From a virus: a stretch of 64,000 nt of DNA. The stretch covers positions 62,001 to 126,000 of the IMG/VR virus record IMGVR_UViG_3300032267_000607. One strand, given 5' to 3'. The notes beneath the pieces were generated by a model. That model was not told the origin of the DNA and did not search any database. It saw only the letters and a list, made by a program, of their open reading frames with translations. This document shows positions 54,764-64,000 of this stretch, piece after piece (position 1 is the first letter of the stretch; every line of letters begins with the position of its first letter). Position numbers and translations under genes: made by a program.

Positions 54764-56610
54764 TGGCAGAAACAAGTAGAAACATTAAAGTCACTGAATT
54801 AGATTTCGATGAAATAAAAAAGAATATAAAGACATATTTAAAATCACAAAATGCATTTAGCGATTACAATTTTGAAGGATCTGGTCTTTCGATTTTATTA
54901 GATGTACTTGCTTACAACACACATTATAATGCTTTGTATTATAATTTAAGTGTTAATGAAATGTTTTTAGATAGTGCTGTTAAACGTTCATCAGTTGTAA
55001 GTCTTGCTAAATCGTTAGGATATACTCCATCATCAAGTATTGCTTCAAGAGCACTTATTGATGTGATAGTATCTAACGTGTCAGGAAATCCAACCACACT
55101 TACTATACCAGCAGGAACTTCATTTAGTTCAAATTTTAGTGGAAGTAATTTTAATTTCTCAACTGATAGTGCATTCACTGTTTCTCGTTCAGTCACAAAT
55201 ACATATTCATTTTTAAATATTCCTATAATTGAAGGAAGACTATTACAAAAAACATATTCAATGGTGACGAATGGAACTTATACAATTCCAAACCTTAAAT
55301 TAGATTCTTCAACAATTAAAGTGAATGTTCAAGAGGTAGCAGGCTCAGCAGCAAACACAGTATATACTCTTGCTGATAATTTCGCTACATTAACTCCAAC
55401 ATCACGTGTTTATTTCTTAAAAGAAAATGATGATGGTAATTATGTTATTTCTTTTGGTGATGGTTTATTAGGATTTGCTCCAGCAAATGGTGCAAATATT
55501 CTTATAGATTATTTTGTTTGCAGTGAATCAGAACCAAATGGTACATCTACTTTCACATACACAGGAAACGCATTCACAAATACAGCTAACTTATCAATAG
55601 TGACTAAATCGATTGCAGCAGGTGGTTCTATACCTGAATCAATAGACAGTATAAAATATAATGCTCCTAAATCTTTTACATCTCAAAATCGTGCTGTGAC
55701 TGCAGAAGATTATAAAACAATTATTCCTAAATTTTATAATAACGTAGATGCTATTTCTGTTTGGGGTGGTGAAGAAAATGATCCACCAATTTATGGAAAA
55801 GCATACATTTGTATTAAACCAAAAACAGGAGATACTCTTACATTAAGTACAAAACAAATTATAATTAAAGATATTATAAAAGGAAAGAGTTTGGTGAGTA
55901 TTATTCCTGAAATAGTAGATCCTGACATATTATACATATCAGTAAATACAAATGTATATTACAATCCTAAATTAACAACTCGTAGTGCTGACACTATAAA
56001 GAGCATTGTGTTTGATATAATTAAAAATTATAACACAGGTAATTTAAATAAATTTGATGCTGTATTTCGCGAATCAGCATTGTCAACTTTAATTGATACT
56101 AGCGAAAGCAGTATTGTTTCAAACATTACTAAAATACAATTAAAGTATCTTTTAACACCACAATTTAATACGAATACAAAATATACATTCTCATTAAATA
56201 ATCCAATTTATACACCAACTTCAACACAAAATGCTTCTATTTCTTTATCAACATCAGGATTTAAAATAGCAGGAAGCACATATACATATTATATCGAAGA
56301 CAATGCAATCGGTAATTTAAGATTATTTTATCTTACTGCTGCAAACGTTAAAATTTACACAACATCATATATTGGTACAGTAGATTATGCAACTGGTAAA
56401 ATATCAATTGATAGCATCAATATAACACAAGGTGACACTAATGGTAAAATAACTTTTAGAATAGAGCCTGCTTCTTATGACGTAATATCTGTTAGAAATC
56501 AATTAGCATTTATAAGAGAACAAGATATAGAAGTAAATATTATATCTGATAAAATTGCTTCTGGTGAAAGTGTATCAGGAAAAGATTTTATATTCACAAA
56601 CAGTAGATAA
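54763..56610 (+). CDS. gp6: Baseplate wedge subunit gp6-like (gpJ-related)
   Basis: This 615-residue protein (660 in T4) shows the gp6 opening: VTELDFDEIKKNIKTYLKSQ, FEGSGLSILLDVLAYNTHYN, ALYYNLSVNEMFLDSAVKRS, and SLGYTPSS. Later it has FGDGLLGFAPANG and SFTSQNRAVTAEDYKTIIPK, the gpJ-like motif 'NRAVT..DY'. gp6 dimers form the continuous ring of the baseplate. It overlaps the gp25 stop. Confidence 0.93.
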   Translation: MAETSRNIKVTELDFDEIKKNIKTYLKSQNAFSDYNFEGSGLSILLDVLAYNTHYNALYYNLSVNEMFLDSAVKRSSVVSLAKSLGYTPSSSIASRALIDVIVSNVSGNPTTLTIPAGTSFSSNFSGSNFNFSTDSAFTVSRSVTNTYSFLNIPIIEGRLLQKTYSMVTNGTYTIPNLKLDSSTIKVNVQEVAGSAANTVYTLADNFATLTPTSRVYFLKENDDGNYVISFGDGLLGFAPANGANILIDYFVCSESEPNGTSTFTYTGNAFTNTANLSIVTKSIAAGGSIPESIDSIKYNAPKSFTSQNRAVTAEDYKTIIPKFYNNVDAISVWGGEENDPPIYGKAYICIKPKTGDTLTLSTKQIIIKDIIKGKSLVSIIPEIVDPDILYISVNTNVYYNPKLTTRSADTIKSIVFDIIKNYNTGNLNKFDAVFRESALSTLIDTSESSIVSNITKIQLKYLLTPQFNTNTKYTFSLNNPIYTPTSTQNASISLSTSGFKIAGSTYTYYIEDNAIGNLRLFYLTAANVKIYTTSYIGTVDYATGKISIDSINITQGDTNGKITFRIEPASYDVISVRNQLAFIREQDIEVNIISDKIASGESVSGKDFIFTNSR

Positions 56611-56615
56611 AAACT

Positions 56616-59252
56616 ATGCCAGCTTCAGTAAAAGCAACAGCATCAATAGTAGTTAATAAACAAGTCCCTGAAATTGTAAGGGATGATAATCAAAAGTTTA
56701 TTGACTTTCTAAAAGCATACTACGAATGGCTTGAAAATTTTTACCCACAACAACATTTAGAAGATATAAGAGATATTGACAACACAGTCAATATGTTTGT
56801 TGAATATTTTTCAAGAGAAGTGATGCAGAGTATTCCAAGAGAAGTTATATCAGATAAAAGATTCTTAGCGAAACACATTAAAGATTTATACTCTTCAAAA
56901 GGAACAGAAGCTTCATATAAGTTTCTTTTTCGCATATTATTTAATGAAGATGCTGAAGTGTATTTTCCTAAAGTTGACATGCTTCGTGTATCAGATGGTA
57001 AATGGAGTGAAAGACAATTAATTCGTGTTATTTCTACTACAGGTGATGCTCGTAATTTATTAGGACAATTAATTACTCAAACAAGAATATTTCCAAATGG
57101 CGATATAGAAAAAGCAACAGCTCGAGTAGAAAACGTAATTCTTTTTCGTTATCTAACACAAGACATAGCTGAATTAACATTAAGCAAAGATAGTATTACA
57201 GGAGATTTTAAACAAACAAATGATATTCAAACATATACTATTACTGGAACATCTTTTATTGATAACACTCCAATAGTTTGTACTGTATTACCAATCATTC
57301 AACAATTTTCAATTATTAATAGTCAAGGTGGAACTTATAGTAATGTTGGAGACATAGTTTATTTTTCTTCACCAACAGGAGTTCTTGCTCGTTCAGAAGT
57401 GGGAGCAGTTTCTCCTGGATCTGTTTCTGAATTAATTGTAGCAGCAGGTGGTACTGGTTATCAAATAGGTGATGTAATTAGTTTTAATAATACAGGAACT
57501 GGTGGACCAGAATTATCACCATCATTAACTGCAACTGGATTTGTTTCAGAAGTAGATAGAGATTCTTTTTTATTAGAAGATAATTCAGGAAAATTACTTT
57601 CAGAAGAATTAGGAGATATCGATATTGAGTCTTCAAATTCAGGCGCAATTAAGAAAGCAACTTTACTTTCAGGTGGTGCTTTTTATAATAAACTTCCTAT
57701 TTGTTCTTTACCAACTGGATCTGGAAGAGCAAATGGTAAAATATTAGCAGCATCAAACAGTATTGGTAGAATCACAAATATTGTGACTTCTGAGAGTGGA
57801 TTTGATTATATAAATCCTCCTTATTTTTTTGTACCTCTTTCAGTAGTTATTAAAAATCCATCAGGAAGTTTTCTAACAGGTGAAACTATTACAAGCTTAT
57901 CACAATCAATTCGTTTAGAAAGAAATACTGACGATAATTTAATCTTAGAAAATGGTGATAAATTTTTAGATGAGAAACAACAAGTTGCTCAAGCTATATT
58001 GGAAAAAATAGATAATGATACACATTTAATTAAATTAAAAGAAGGAACATCTTTTAGTGGATTTTTAAAAGAAGATGAGAGTGGTTATGTATTAGATGAA
58101 AATGCTGATATATTTGTAAAAGAAGAATCAGGACAATTTCAGCATAATATGAGAATTAAAGGTTTAACTTCTAATACAACTGCAATTATTTGTTCTATAT
58201 CTAATCCAAATATTCGAGTAAAAGTAAATGCAGTCACTTCTCAAGTTGGTGGATTTAGTTCTTCAGACGGACAAATATCTGAAAGTTCTAAACGTATTCA
58301 AGACTCTTTTTATTATCAAGATTTTTCATATGTTGTAAAGGTAGGACAGAGTATTAATCTATATCGTGATGCTGTAAAAAAACTATTACACCCTATTGGT
58401 CTAGCATTATTTGGAGAAGTTAAAATTAAAAACAGTATATCCACTCCAATTACTCTTCAAACTAGAGTATTAAACTATCAAATTCGTCAATTAATAGACT
58501 TAAAAATGAAAGCTGTAGGAAACTATCGTACAGCAGGAGAAATGTATTCTACTTTAAGTAAGAATCAGATAGTTTTAAGTATAACAGACTTTGTAGTTTC
58601 GGCACTAAATATAAGTGTATTAACTTCAGAATTCTTACCAACATTAAACTTTCCAAACCTTACACCACAAGAAGTGTATTTGTTGGATTTAAGAGCAGAA
58701 GTTATAGGGTTCGAACAAGCGAAACAGCTTGAAATTAATCTTGCTAAATTATTAACAAAAGCGAACGCATTAAATAGAAATCCAGTCACTTTACTTAATA
58801 AATCAACTCCTGCTTTCGATGGAAGTGCAAGAAGATATGGTATAAATTTAGTTGATCTTGAAAGATATAAATTTACTCATAAACCAAGTGTTTCAGGTAC
58901 TAAATTCGCAAACAGTGATGGAACTCCTGCATATACAACAGGTACATATGGATTAGTGAATACTTACCCAAATCCAAACTTTAATTATTGGAATTATGGT
59001 AATACTCAAATTAAAGATTTTACTAACTTAACTGTAGGAGAAATACTAAATAACCCTTATAGGAAAGTCAATTTTGCAATTGAATCAGAGATTGGTATTA
59101 TCAGGCTTCCAGCATCAGCTTTAAGATTCTCGACAGACGATGCTCGATTCACGTTTGATGATACATTTACTATGGATGCAGACAGTGTAGAAATGGATGC
59201 ATCTATTTACAAGTGGGATAATAACAATTTATTATTCGACTTATACACATAA
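56616..59252 (+). CDS. gp7: Baseplate wedge protein gp7-like
   Basis: This 878-residue protein lies between gp6 and gp8, as gp7 does in T4 (1,032 residues). The N-terminal segment IVRDDNQKFIDFLKAYYEWL, FLAKHIKDLYSSKGTEASYK, FLFRILFNEDAEVYFPK is the conserved entry of the marine T4-like form. The middle holds repeated beta-sandwich-like pieces with 'GGTGYQIGDVI' and 'LSGGAF' motifs. gp7 clamps the wedge and binds gp10, gp8 and gp53. The assignment is by order and the N-terminal pattern. Confidence 0.78.
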   Translation: MPASVKATASIVVNKQVPEIVRDDNQKFIDFLKAYYEWLENFYPQQHLEDIRDIDNTVNMFVEYFSREVMQSIPREVISDKRFLAKHIKDLYSSKGTEASYKFLFRILFNEDAEVYFPKVDMLRVSDGKWSERQLIRVISTTGDARNLLGQLITQTRIFPNGDIEKATARVENVILFRYLTQDIAELTLSKDSITGDFKQTNDIQTYTITGTSFIDNTPIVCTVLPIIQQFSIINSQGGTYSNVGDIVYFSSPTGVLARSEVGAVSPGSVSELIVAAGGTGYQIGDVISFNNTGTGGPELSPSLTATGFVSEVDRDSFLLEDNSGKLLSEELGDIDIESSNSGAIKKATLLSGGAFYNKLPICSLPTGSGRANGKILAASNSIGRITNIVTSESGFDYINPPYFFVPLSVVIKNPSGSFLTGETITSLSQSIRLERNTDDNLILENGDKFLDEKQQVAQAILEKIDNDTHLIKLKEGTSFSGFLKEDESGYVLDENADIFVKEESGQFQHNMRIKGLTSNTTAIICSISNPNIRVKVNAVTSQVGGFSSSDGQISESSKRIQDSFYYQDFSYVVKVGQSINLYRDAVKKLLHPIGLALFGEVKIKNSISTPITLQTRVLNYQIRQLIDLKMKAVGNYRTAGEMYSTLSKNQIVLSITDFVVSALNISVLTSEFLPTLNFPNLTPQEVYLLDLRAEVIGFEQAKQLEINLAKLLTKANALNRNPVTLLNKSTPAFDGSARRYGINLVDLERYKFTHKPSVSGTKFANSDGTPAYTTGTYGLVNTYPNPNFNYWNYGNTQIKDFTNLTVGEILNNPYRKVNFAIESEIGIIRLPASALRFSTDDARFTFDDTFTMDADSVEMDASIYKWDNNNLLFDLYT

Positions 59253-59271
59253 ACATTAAGGAAAAATAACC

Positions 59272-60687
59272 ATGGCAGCAATTATTTCAAATAAATTCCG
59301 CATTCATAATGCGCAATCATTTTTAGAGGGATTCGATGAAGCATCCCCAACATCAATATATCTTGGCATAGGTCGTCCACAAAGTTGGACTGATGATAAC
59401 TTACCAGATACACCAAAAGATACAGTCGGCGACGAATTATATTACTGGGATGACATGATCGCTTTAAAGCGAGTACAAGCATCTGATGTAATATTAGCAA
59501 TCCCAAGAAGAGATTGGACATCAGGAAAGTATTATGACATTTATCGTCATGATTACAATGGTACGACTGCTGGAGTAAATATAAACTCTGGTGGTGCTAC
59601 AGCCCCTGCAACTTTATTTGATGCAAACTTTTTCGTAATAACAGATGAATATAACGTTTATAAAGTTATTGATAACAGAAATTCAAATGGTGTTGTTGTT
59701 GCTTCTGTAAATAAGCCAACAGGAACAGGAACTGCTATATTTTCTACAGCTGATGGTTATGCTTGGAAATATATGTTTACAGTTTCTCCTGCTAACGTTT
59801 TAAAATTCGTTTCTACCGATTTTATTCCAGTTAAACGTCTTGTGACGAATCCTGGAGTGACTGATGCATATTACAATCAATATCTAGTTGAACAAGCTGC
59901 TGTTGACGGACGTATTGATAATATAATTGTCACAAATGCAGGATCTGGTTATTCAGGTACTCCAACTGTAGCAATCACAGGTGATGGTACTGGTGCTACA
60001 GCAACTGCTGTGCGTGATGCTGGTACAAATACAATTATAAGAGTAGACATCACTTCAGGTGGTTCAGGATACACTTATGCCAATGTAGCATTTACAGGTG
60101 GTAGTGGTGCGAATGCTGCTGCAACTTCAATCATTTCACCAAAAGGTGGACATGGTTCTGATGCTATAAAAGAATTAGGTGGATTCTATGTGATGATGAA
60201 CGTAAGATTAGAATACAATGATGGTTCAGGCGATTTCCCAGTTGATAATGATTATCGTCGTATTACATTAATACGTGATCCTTACAATTTCGGTTCAACA
60301 ACAGCTGCAACTCTTTCAACAAGAACAGCATCTAAATCAATTGCTTATTCCTCATTAGCTGGTACATTACTAAATGATAGAATAATCATAGGTGGTACTT
60401 CAGGTGCAAAAGGAAGAATTACTAGCATTGATACAGCGACTACAACTATTAGATATATACAAACAAGAACAGATAATCCAAATGGTATAGCATTTCAAGC
60501 TGCTGAAACTGTGACGATGTATGCTACTGATGGAACTACACCAACTGCTGTGACATTTACTTCTGGCTCTTTAACAAGTCCAGAAATACAGCCAGACAGT
60601 GGTGATGTAATCTATGTTGAAAATCGTAGACCAATCAATCGTGCTATCGATCAAATCGAAGATATTAAAATTATCGTAGAAATGTAG
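59272..60687 (+). CDS. gp8: Baseplate wedge subunit gp8-like
   Basis: This 471-residue protein opens IISNKFRIHNAQSFLEGFDE, YLGIGRPQSW, as gp8 of T4-like phages. It goes on to DDMIALKRVQASDVILAIPR, RDWTSGKYYDIYRHDYNGTT, FFVITDEYNVYKVIDN, WKYMFTVSPANVLKFV and a C-terminal YVENRRPINRAIDQIEDIKI. The residues 230-290 insert has GSGYSGTPTVAITGDGTGAT-type repeats resembling virion beta-repeats. T4 gp8 has 334 residues, so this form is extended. gp8 dimers sit on the wedge periphery. Confidence 0.85.
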   Translation: MAAIISNKFRIHNAQSFLEGFDEASPTSIYLGIGRPQSWTDDNLPDTPKDTVGDELYYWDDMIALKRVQASDVILAIPRRDWTSGKYYDIYRHDYNGTTAGVNINSGGATAPATLFDANFFVITDEYNVYKVIDNRNSNGVVVASVNKPTGTGTAIFSTADGYAWKYMFTVSPANVLKFVSTDFIPVKRLVTNPGVTDAYYNQYLVEQAAVDGRIDNIIVTNAGSGYSGTPTVAITGDGTGATATAVRDAGTNTIIRVDITSGGSGYTYANVAFTGGSGANAAATSIISPKGGHGSDAIKELGGFYVMMNVRLEYNDGSGDFPVDNDYRRITLIRDPYNFGSTTAATLSTRTASKSIAYSSLAGTLLNDRIIIGGTSGAKGRITSIDTATTTIRYIQTRTDNPNGIAFQAAETVTMYATDGTTPTAVTFTSGSLTSPEIQPDSGDVIYVENRRPINRAIDQIEDIKIIVEM

Positions 60688-60726
60688 AATTTAGTTTCTA
60701 CTTTCTTAACAACTATATAAAGAAGC
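60688..60726 (+). other. Short gap before the last gene
   Basis: 39 nt between gp8 and the next ATG. It contains CTATATAAAG, which may be a degenerate late box, and a weak ribosome site (aaagaagc). Confidence 0.3.
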
Positions 60727-63700
60727 ATGAGTATAAATTTTAACGTCACTCCATATTTTGATGACTTTAATGAGTCAAAACAATTCCTTCGTGTATTGTT
60801 TCGTCCAGGATATGCAGTACAAGCACGTGAATTAACTCAACTTCAAACAATCCTTCAAAATCAAATTAGTCGTTTTGGAAACCATGTCTTTAAAAACGGA
60901 TCAATGGTTGTTCCAGGAGAAGTCAATTTTGATAATCAAGTACATTTTGCAAAACTAGAAGATCTATTTGGCAATACAAATGTCACTTCTTATCTAACTC
61001 AATTCAGAGATAAAATAATCACAGGTCAAACATCAGGTGTTAAAGCTGTTGTAATTGATACATCTGAGTGCGGATGTATGGTTTCAGGAGATAGCGATGT
61101 TGCTACTCTTTACTTTAAGATGACTGATACTGCTGATGATGGTGAAACAAAAAGATTTATTCCAGGAGAAATAATCACTGCAGCTGCAGCTGATAATACA
61201 ACTGCAAATAATTATAGATTAACAGCGAATCAAGTATCTGACATTTCAGTGACTATTAAAACATTCGGTGATACAGGTCAAGCTGCAACTGTTTATACAA
61301 ATAGCCCAACAACTGATGTATTAGGTTATGGAACAGTTGTTGAAGTAAAAGAAGGAATATACTACATCGATGGATATTTTGTAAAAAATCCTGAATTACA
61401 TTTATACGTTGGAAGATTTACAAATACAGTCACTGCTCGTGTAGGATTTGAAGTAATAGAAGAAGTAATCACACCAGAACAAGATTCATCATTAAACGAT
61501 AATGCACAAGGTTCAAATAACTTTGCTGCTCCAGGAGCACACAGATATAAAATTTCAGTTGGATTGAAGAGACTTGATTTAAACACTACAGATACAATTA
61601 AGTTTATAGAATTATTACGTTTAAAAGATGGTCAATTATTACATAAAGTTGATAAAACTTCTTATGCTGAATTAGAAAAAACTTTTGCTCGAAGAACATT
61701 TGATGAATCTGGTTCTTATGAAGTGAATAAATTTAATCTTACATCTAGAGAACATTTAAACACTGGCACAAATGGTGGTGTATTCCCTGTTGCTCCAACA
61801 ACTCCAGTTGCAGGAATTACATATGGAAGCAACGATAAAATAGCAATCGCTGTTGATCCAGGAAAAGCATACATCGAAGGATATGAAGTTGAATCAATTT
61901 CAACTAGATTTTTAAGTATAAACAGAGCAAGACCAATTAACAATGTTGAGAATGGTCATGTATCAAGATTAGATGACCAACCTATCGGAACAACTGTAGG
62001 AAATCATATATTAGTCAATTCAGTACAAGGACTTCCACCAATAAGCACATTTGGAATAATATATCTTTGGGCTGGTATTGATAATCACATTAGTACTGTG
62101 ACTATTGGAACAACAACTAATATAAACAAAACTGGATTAATCGGAACTGCTAGAATTAAATCGTTTCAATTACATTCATCTTCTTATTCTTCTCCAACTT
62201 TTAAACTTGGTTTATTTGATCTTAAATTAGAGTCAGGTTATAATTTTGAGAGAGATGTAAAATGGATCTCAGATGTTGGTGCAACTAACCCAATTGGATT
62301 TTTCGCACAAGTAGATCAAACAACAACTCCAGTATCTTTACTCGGCACAGTATCAGGCACTTCTGGTGCTGCTACACTTACAGGTGTTGGTACTAGATTT
62401 CAAGATGAATATAAAATAGGAGATGCTGTAGTTCTTACAACATCAAATACATTTGTTGGATTTATAGATGCAATAGCTTCATCAACTTCATTAACGATTG
62501 ATAGAAACTTTGGGGCATCTTACGCAGGTGTGGTTTATGCTCGTGGTTCATCACCAATTTATAATCCTGAATTTCAATCATTAGTATTCAATACAGGAAT
62601 TGAAAATACAAAAACTTTACGTGGTTTAGATGCAGCAACTCTTCAAGATACTGTACTTTCTTCTACTCAAACTGTAAGACGTACAATAACTGCAACGTCA
62701 ACTTCTGGTGGTGATTGGATTCATACATTAACAGAAGCCACAGAATTTTTCTTAACAGATACAGATTTATCGAATTATACATTATTTGACAATGTAGCAA
62801 AAACAGTTATAAATTTAACTGCTGCAGCAATTTCTTTCGATAGTGAATCAAATCGTAAAACTATCACAATTACTGGATTAACAGGTTCAAGAAGTTATAC
62901 ACTTTTAACAAGTATATTTCAAAATGGTGTAAGTGCTAGAGAAAAAATTAAAACAAAAACTTCATATACACAAACTATCACAACTGCGTTAGCTGTGACT
63001 AGTAAATCTATTTTATTAGATCATGCTGATGTTTGTGAAATAGTTTCTGTTTTTATGACTCCAGGAAACTACAATTCATACAGTTCAACTGGTGCAATTA
63101 ATATAACTGATAGATTTACATTAGATTCAGGACAAAGATTATCTCATTATCAAAAAGGTGCATTAGTATTAAAAGATGGTGTAGGAATACCAACTGGTGC
63201 TATACAAGTAGTTTATAGATATTTTGCTTATAGTAGTACAGGAAACTATTTCAGTGTTGATAGTTATTCATCTATACCTTATGAAGATATACCAGAATTT
63301 AAAATAACAAATCCTGATGGTACAACAACTACAATTCCATTACATGATGTTATTGATTATCGTCCAGTAATTTCTGGTGCAAATACATTCACACCAAATA
63401 TACCAAAAATTGGCACAGATTTCAATACAAGTATTGCAAATTATCTACCACGTTGGGATAAATTAGTTTTAGACAGTGTTGGTAATTTTTCTATTCTTAC
63501 AGGAGTACCAGCATTTGAACCAAAACAACCAGAAGATCCAAAAGAAGGATTAATTTTAGGAACAGTTTTCTTACCAGCTTATACTAAGAGAGCATCAGAT
63601 GTACAAATATTTAAACGTGATAATCGTAGATACACAATGCGTGATATTGGTTTTCTTGAAAAACGTCTTTCAAATTTAGAATATTACACAAGCTTAAATT

Positions 63701-64000
63701 TATTAGAAAAAGAAACATCAACATTTAGTATCAAATCAGCTACAAGTGGTTTAGATAGATTTAAAAATGGATTCTTAGTAGATCAATTCACAGGTCATGG
63801 TGTAGGAAATGTTCAACATCCTGATTATCGTATTGCAGTTGATAGTGCAAAAAGAGAATTAAGACCAATGCACTTTACAGATGCTTTAGATATTATTGAA
63901 AACTTAGATTCTGGTCCGCAAAGAGCAAGTAGAGATTATCAGAGAACAAATGACTTAATTACATTACCATATACTGAATCATCATTTATTTTTAATCCAA
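60727..64000 (+). CDS. Long baseplate/fibre-connector protein, DUF4815-like (3' end outside window)
   Basis: The frame stays open to the window edge with at least 1,091 codons. The start VTPYFDDFNESKQFLRVLFR, PGYAVQARELTQLQTILQNQ, ISRFGNHVFKNGSMVVPGEV is the entry of the DUF4815-type virion proteins common behind gp8 in marine T4-like phages (the gp9/gp10 place in T4). Later segments are beta-rich, e.g. VKEGIYYIDGYFVK and IAVDPGKAYIEGYEVE. A domain near 63.6 kb (RYTMRDIGFLEKRLSNLEYY) is helical. It probably links the baseplate to the tail fibres. Confidence 0.8.
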   Translation, partial: MSINFNVTPYFDDFNESKQFLRVLFRPGYAVQARELTQLQTILQNQISRFGNHVFKNGSMVVPGEVNFDNQVHFAKLEDLFGNTNVTSYLTQFRDKIITGQTSGVKAVVIDTSECGCMVSGDSDVATLYFKMTDTADDGETKRFIPGEIITAAAADNTTANNYRLTANQVSDISVTIKTFGDTGQAATVYTNSPTTDVLGYGTVVEVKEGIYYIDGYFVKNPELHLYVGRFTNTVTARVGFEVIEEVITPEQDSSLNDNAQGSNNFAAPGAHRYKISVGLKRLDLNTTDTIKFIELLRLKDGQLLHKVDKTSYAELEKTFARRTFDESGSYEVNKFNLTSREHLNTGTNGGVFPVAPTTPVAGITYGSNDKIAIAVDPGKAYIEGYEVESISTRFLSINRARPINNVENGHVSRLDDQPIGTTVGNHILVNSVQGLPPISTFGIIYLWAGIDNHISTVTIGTTTNINKTGLIGTARIKSFQLHSSSYSSPTFKLGLFDLKLESGYNFERDVKWISDVGATNPIGFFAQVDQTTTPVSLLGTVSGTSGAATLTGVGTRFQDEYKIGDAVVLTTSNTFVGFIDAIASSTSLTIDRNFGASYAGVVYARGSSPIYNPEFQSLVFNTGIENTKTLRGLDAATLQDTVLSSTQTVRRTITATSTSGGDWIHTLTEATEFFLTDTDLSNYTLFDNVAKTVINLTAAAISFDSESNRKTITITGLTGSRSYTLLTSIFQNGVSAREKIKTKTSYTQTITTALAVTSKSILLDHADVCEIVSVFMTPGNYNSYSSTGAINITDRFTLDSGQRLSHYQKGALVLKDGVGIPTGAIQVVYRYFAYSSTGNYFSVDSYSSIPYEDIPEFKITNPDGTTTTIPLHDVIDYRPVISGANTFTPNIPKIGTDFNTSIANYLPRWDKLVLDSVGNFSILTGVPAFEPKQPEDPKEGLILGTVFLPAYTKRASDVQIFKRDNRRYTMRDIGFLEKRLSNLEYYTSLNLLEKETSTFSIKSATSGLDRFKNGFLVDQFTGHGVGNVQHPDYRIAVDSAKRELRPMHFTDALDIIENLDSGPQRASRDYQRTNDLITLPYTESSFIFNP

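Noticed and set aside
1-64000. CRISPR array, insertion sequence or integrase
   Set aside because: No spaced direct repeats, transposase, terminal inverted repeats or recombinase motifs were seen on either strand.
1-64000. Cyanophage photosynthesis or phosphate genes (psbA, psbD, hli, phoH, pstS)
   Set aside because: None recognised among the translated genes in this window; the rest of the genome is not visible.

Overview
This AT-rich window is about 64 kb of a tailed-phage genome of the T4 superfamily. It carries recognisable T4 homologues for the baseplate (gp4, 5, 6, 7, 8, 25, 26, 48, 51, 53, 54, a gp27-like hub and a PAAR tip), DNA packaging (gp16), replication (gp61 primase, RNase H, gp32) and class Ia ribonucleotide reductase (nrdA/nrdB). 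The wording of these proteins is closest to what I remember of marine T4-like viruses (cyanophages and pelagiphages): gp32 lacks the zinc finger, and there are a SpeD homologue, 2OG-Fe(II) oxygenases and a DUF6433-like protein. I see no photosynthesis genes, so a Pelagibacter-type or other marine heterotroph host is more likely than a cyanobacterium. That host guess is inference.

Layout. 1-3.75 kb holds the end of a virion/fibre protein, another fibre-like protein, small conserved proteins and a lysis unit, with an Rz1-like lipoprotein encoded inside an Rz-like gene in another frame. 3.8-20.8 kb holds the primase, nrdA and nrdB separated by a lipoprotein and two oxygenases, a holin-like protein, an SDR, a class-III aminotransferase, an FkbM methyltransferase, RNase H and many small proteins. 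20.7-35.4 kb is an accessory metabolic region: fatty-acid desaturase, small lipoprotein, tRNA-Arg, eight oxygenase-like genes in two sets, a beta-ketoacyl-ACP synthase, a SpeD homologue, an amidinotransferase, a GH19 endolysin, a PD-(D/E)XK exonuclease and a second class-III aminotransferase. 35.9-42.4 kb holds a SleB-type hydrolase, tRNA-Val and tRNA-Thr, strings of small early-type genes, a gp33-like co-activator and gp32. 42.5-48.1 kb is a minus-strand block (HAD phosphatase, tape measure, gp51, gp26, gp16, gp54, an unknown protein, gp4). 48.1-64 kb is a plus-strand baseplate operon, gp48-53-27-5-PAAR-25-6-7-8, followed by a very long fibre-connector-type protein that runs off the window.

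Regulation. At least eight plus-strand promoters share TTTACA/T, a 17-bp spacer with ATAG at a fixed place in most, and a TATAAT-type -10. Several sit so close to the start codon that the mRNA must be nearly leaderless. TATAAATA boxes like the T4 late promoter precede the ketosynthase gene and the minus-strand block. Many genes are joined by ATGA or TAATG overlaps.

Most notable content. Between 5.6 and 31.4 kb there are eleven genes with a facial-triad pattern (HxD...H, usually followed by R) of 2OG-Fe(II) oxygenases, in at least four subfamilies. They are interleaved with a ketosynthase, SDR, desaturase, two aminotransferases, an amidinotransferase, a SpeD-like protein and a methyltransferase. 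Together this looks like a phage-encoded biosynthetic or modification programme. Its product cannot be read from the sequence. The ORFs, motifs and boundaries are direct observations; the pathway is hypothesis.
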